Below, piece after piece: positions 6,284 to 7,634 of a stretch of DNA of 7,634 nucleotides. Under the pieces are notes generated by a model that saw only the letters and a program-made list of their open reading frames with translations, searched no databases and was not told where the DNA came from. Numbering within the stretch: position 1 is the first letter of the stretch; each line of letters begins with the position of its first letter. The stretch is taken from contig JAIRRR010000071.1 of the NCBI GenBank assembly GCA_031255875.1, positions 1 through 7,634 of the forward strand, written 5' to 3'. The position numbers and the translations under genes were made by a program. Origin of the DNA: Treponema sp. (GTDB taxonomy: Bacteria > Spirochaetota > Spirochaetia > Treponematales > Breznakiellaceae).

Positions 6284-7195
6284 ATGGGCAGCCCAGGCGC
6301 GAAGCCGGACGATACGGCGTTTCTTTCCAACATCCAGAAATTCAGCCTGCACGACGGCCCCGGCATACGGACCGTCGTGTTTTTCAAGGGCTGCCCCCTT
6401 TCCTGCCCCTGGTGCTCGAATCCCGAAGCCAGGGAAGCCGCCGGTTCCGTCCTGCGGGAAAGCGCGAAATGCGCCCGCTGCCTGCGCTGCGCCGCGATCT
6501 GCCCGGCCCGCGCAATCGGGGAAGGCCTTTCCATAAACCGCAAGGCCTGTACCGCCTGCGGGGCCTGCGTCCGGGAATGCCCGCGCGGGGCCCTTTCCCT
6601 AAACGGGCAGGGCTATTCCCTGGAGGAAACCCTGCGTATATGCCTGCAAGACCGGCCCTTTTACGAGGAATCCGGGGGCGGCGTAACCCTTTCCGGCGGC
6701 GAGGTACTGGCCCAGGCGCGGTTCGCCCGCAGACTGCTGGAAGCCCTCGGGCGCGAGGGCATACACCGCGCCCTCGAAACCACCGGCTACGCCCCGCCCG
6801 CCGTTTTCCGTCGCCTCGCGGAAGCGGCGGATCTGCTGCTCTTCGACCTAAAGCATTACGACAGGGAACGCCATTTTCAGGGGACCGGCGTCTACAACGA
6901 TCCCATCCTCGCCAACCTCGCCGCCGCCCTTGCCGCGGGAAAAACCGTACTTCCCCGGATCCCCGTCATCCCCGGCTTCAACGATTCCCCCGGGGACGCC
7001 CTGGGCTTTTCCCGGCTTCTCGTTTCGGCAGGGCTAAAGCAGGCCCAGCTGCTGCCCTTTCACCAATTCGGCGAAAAAAAGTACGAAATGCTGGGGCTGC
7101 CGTACCCCATGCAGGGCGTCCCCCAGCTCCGCCGGGAAGACCTGGAAGAATACCGGCGGGTTTTCGCGGGCCAGGGCGTCGAGTGCTTTTTTTAG
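6284..7195 (+). CDS. glycyl radical enzyme activating protein (radical SAM with two ferredoxin-type clusters)
   Basis: 303 residues. HDGPGIRTVVFFKGC (23-37) leads into the radical SAM motif Cys37-x3-Cys41-x2-Cys44 (CPLSCPWC), which binds the [4Fe-4S] cluster that cleaves S-adenosylmethionine. An inserted domain carries two ferredoxin-like CxxCxxCxxxC sets, Cys63/66/69/73 and Cys89/92/95/99. This marks the activases of non-PFL glycyl radical enzymes and is absent from classical PflA. SGGE (137-140) is the SAM-binding GGE motif. The enzyme would abstract a hydrogen from Gly777 of the enzyme encoded on the other side of the kinase. It has the same role as E. coli YbiY, but it is transcribed divergently from its target rather than placed beside it. 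It starts about a dozen residues before the usual family start. ATG at 6284 is the only reasonable start, though its ribosome binding site is poor. Its stop lies 37 bases from the convergent LacI gene's stop, with no clear terminator between. Confidence 0.93.
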   Translation: MGSPGAKPDDTAFLSNIQKFSLHDGPGIRTVVFFKGCPLSCPWCSNPEAREAAGSVLRESAKCARCLRCAAICPARAIGEGLSINRKACTACGACVRECPRGALSLNGQGYSLEETLRICLQDRPFYEESGGGVTLSGGEVLAQARFARRLLEALGREGIHRALETTGYAPPAVFRRLAEAADLLLFDLKHYDRERHFQGTGVYNDPILANLAAALAAGKTVLPRIPVIPGFNDSPGDALGFSRLLVSAGLKQAQLLPFHQFGEKKYEMLGLPYPMQGVPQLRREDLEEYRRVFAGQGVECFF

Positions 7196-7232
7196 CCCTG
7201 CCGGGGAATTCAGGAATCCGTTACACGCGGCC

Positions 7233-7634
7233 CTATCCCTGTTTTATCGTGGTCGACTCTCTTACGAGAAGCTCAGTTTCCAGTATTATATTGTGCAGGG
7301 GAATTTGCGGGTTGGTAATATACTCGATCAAAAGCTCACAGCTTGAAAACCCGAGCTGGTACTGCGGCTGACTTATGGTAGTAATCGTGGGGTTCGTCAT
7401 AACGGAAATGTCCACATTATCAAAGCCTACCACCGCAATGTCATCGGGTATCGAAAACCCCTTCCGCATCCCCACCTTTATAGCGGCTGCGGCCAGGACA
7501 TCGGAAGCGCAGAAAAACGCATTCGGCCTTTTGCCGGAGTCAAAAAGCGTGCTGACCGCCGAAACCGCAAAGTTATAGTTGATTTCAGAGAGCTGGATTC
7601 TCATCTTGGGGTCAGAGGGAATACCCGCACCCTG
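7233..7634 (-). CDS. LacI-family transcriptional regulator, C-terminal part only
   Basis: The last 133 residues of a longer gene that enters from the right edge; its DNA-binding N-terminus is outside the window. The frame is open from base 7634, so the internal ATG at 7604 is not the start. The visible part matches the periplasmic-binding-protein-like effector domain of LacI/GalR regulators: NAFFCASDVLAAAAI, then GFSIPDDIAVVGFDN, then PTITTISQPQYQLG, ending in LETELLVRESTT. Such proteins are cytoplasmic sugar-responsive dimers, usually repressors. Position beside the kinase/GRE/activase genes suggests that it controls their divergent promoters in response to the anhydrosugar or a derivative. 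A role in controlling genes further right is equally possible without seeing them. Confidence 0.88.
   Translation of the reverse strand, partial: QGAGIPSDPKMRIQLSEINYNFAVSAVSTLFDSGKRPNAFFCASDVLAAAAIKVGMRKGFSIPDDIAVVGFDNVDISVMTNPTITTISQPQYQLGFSSCELLIEYITNPQIPLHNIILETELLVRESTTIKQG

Noticed and set aside
7196..7232. Possible bidirectional terminator between activase and LacI gene
   Set aside because: Only short imperfect CCTG/CAGG complementarity is present, with no stable stem or T-run.
6412..7371. 319-codon plus-strand open frame overlapping the activase
   Set aside because: It is a frame-shifted shadow of the activase with an Arg/Pro-rich composition. It also overlaps the end of the LacI gene antisense.

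Overview
The window is GC-rich protein-coding DNA from an anaerobic bacterium. The anaerobic lifestyle follows from three oxygen-sensitive or anaerobe-specific systems: a carbon monoxide dehydrogenase maturation ATPase, a corrinoid-protein reductive activator, and a glycyl radical enzyme with its radical-SAM activase. An acetogen or another organism with a Wood-Ljungdahl pathway is the natural reading. Clostridia-like Firmicutes or acetogenic termite-gut-type spirochaetes would both fit, but the sequence alone does not settle the taxon. There are no tRNA, rRNA, CRISPR or transposase signals. The coding density, shared GC bias and good ribosome binding sites suggest ordinary chromosomal genes.

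Layout. Left block (1-2517): a CooC-type nickel-insertion ATPase runs leftward off the edge. It is divergent from a RACo-type [2Fe-2S]/ASKHA activator of corrinoid proteins, which starts at a TTG codon. Both proteins prepare metallocofactor enzymes of CO and methyl-group metabolism. Middle and right block (2553-7634): a ROK-family sugar kinase and a YbiW-like glycyl radical enzyme form a two-gene operon on the minus strand. The glycyl radical enzyme activase is divergent from them, and a LacI-family regulator enters from the right edge, convergent with the activase. A hairpin terminator at about 2516-2548 separates the two blocks.

How the genes work together. The glycyl radical enzyme shares long motif blocks with E. 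coli YbiW (compared from memory), which opens the ring of 1,5-anhydroglucitol-6-phosphate. The kinase next to it would supply that phosphate ester from free 1,5-anhydroglucitol. In the kinase's ROK zinc motif, the Glu normally expected is Met. This could fit a substrate lacking the C1 hydroxyl. The activase would install the glycyl radical, and the LacI protein would sense the sugar. The resulting hypothesis is a compact, kinase-driven (non-PTS) 'anhydroglycolysis' module.

Regulatory DNA. The 318-base gap between kinase and activase holds two back-to-back sigma70-type promoters in an AT-rich island, with inverted copies of a CGATATTT(T)AC element, one in each promoter spacer. The kinase-GRE transcript also appears to have a long GC-rich leader with mutually exclusive hairpins. 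A 21-bp imperfect tandem duplication spans the kinase stop codon and the GRE ribosome binding site.
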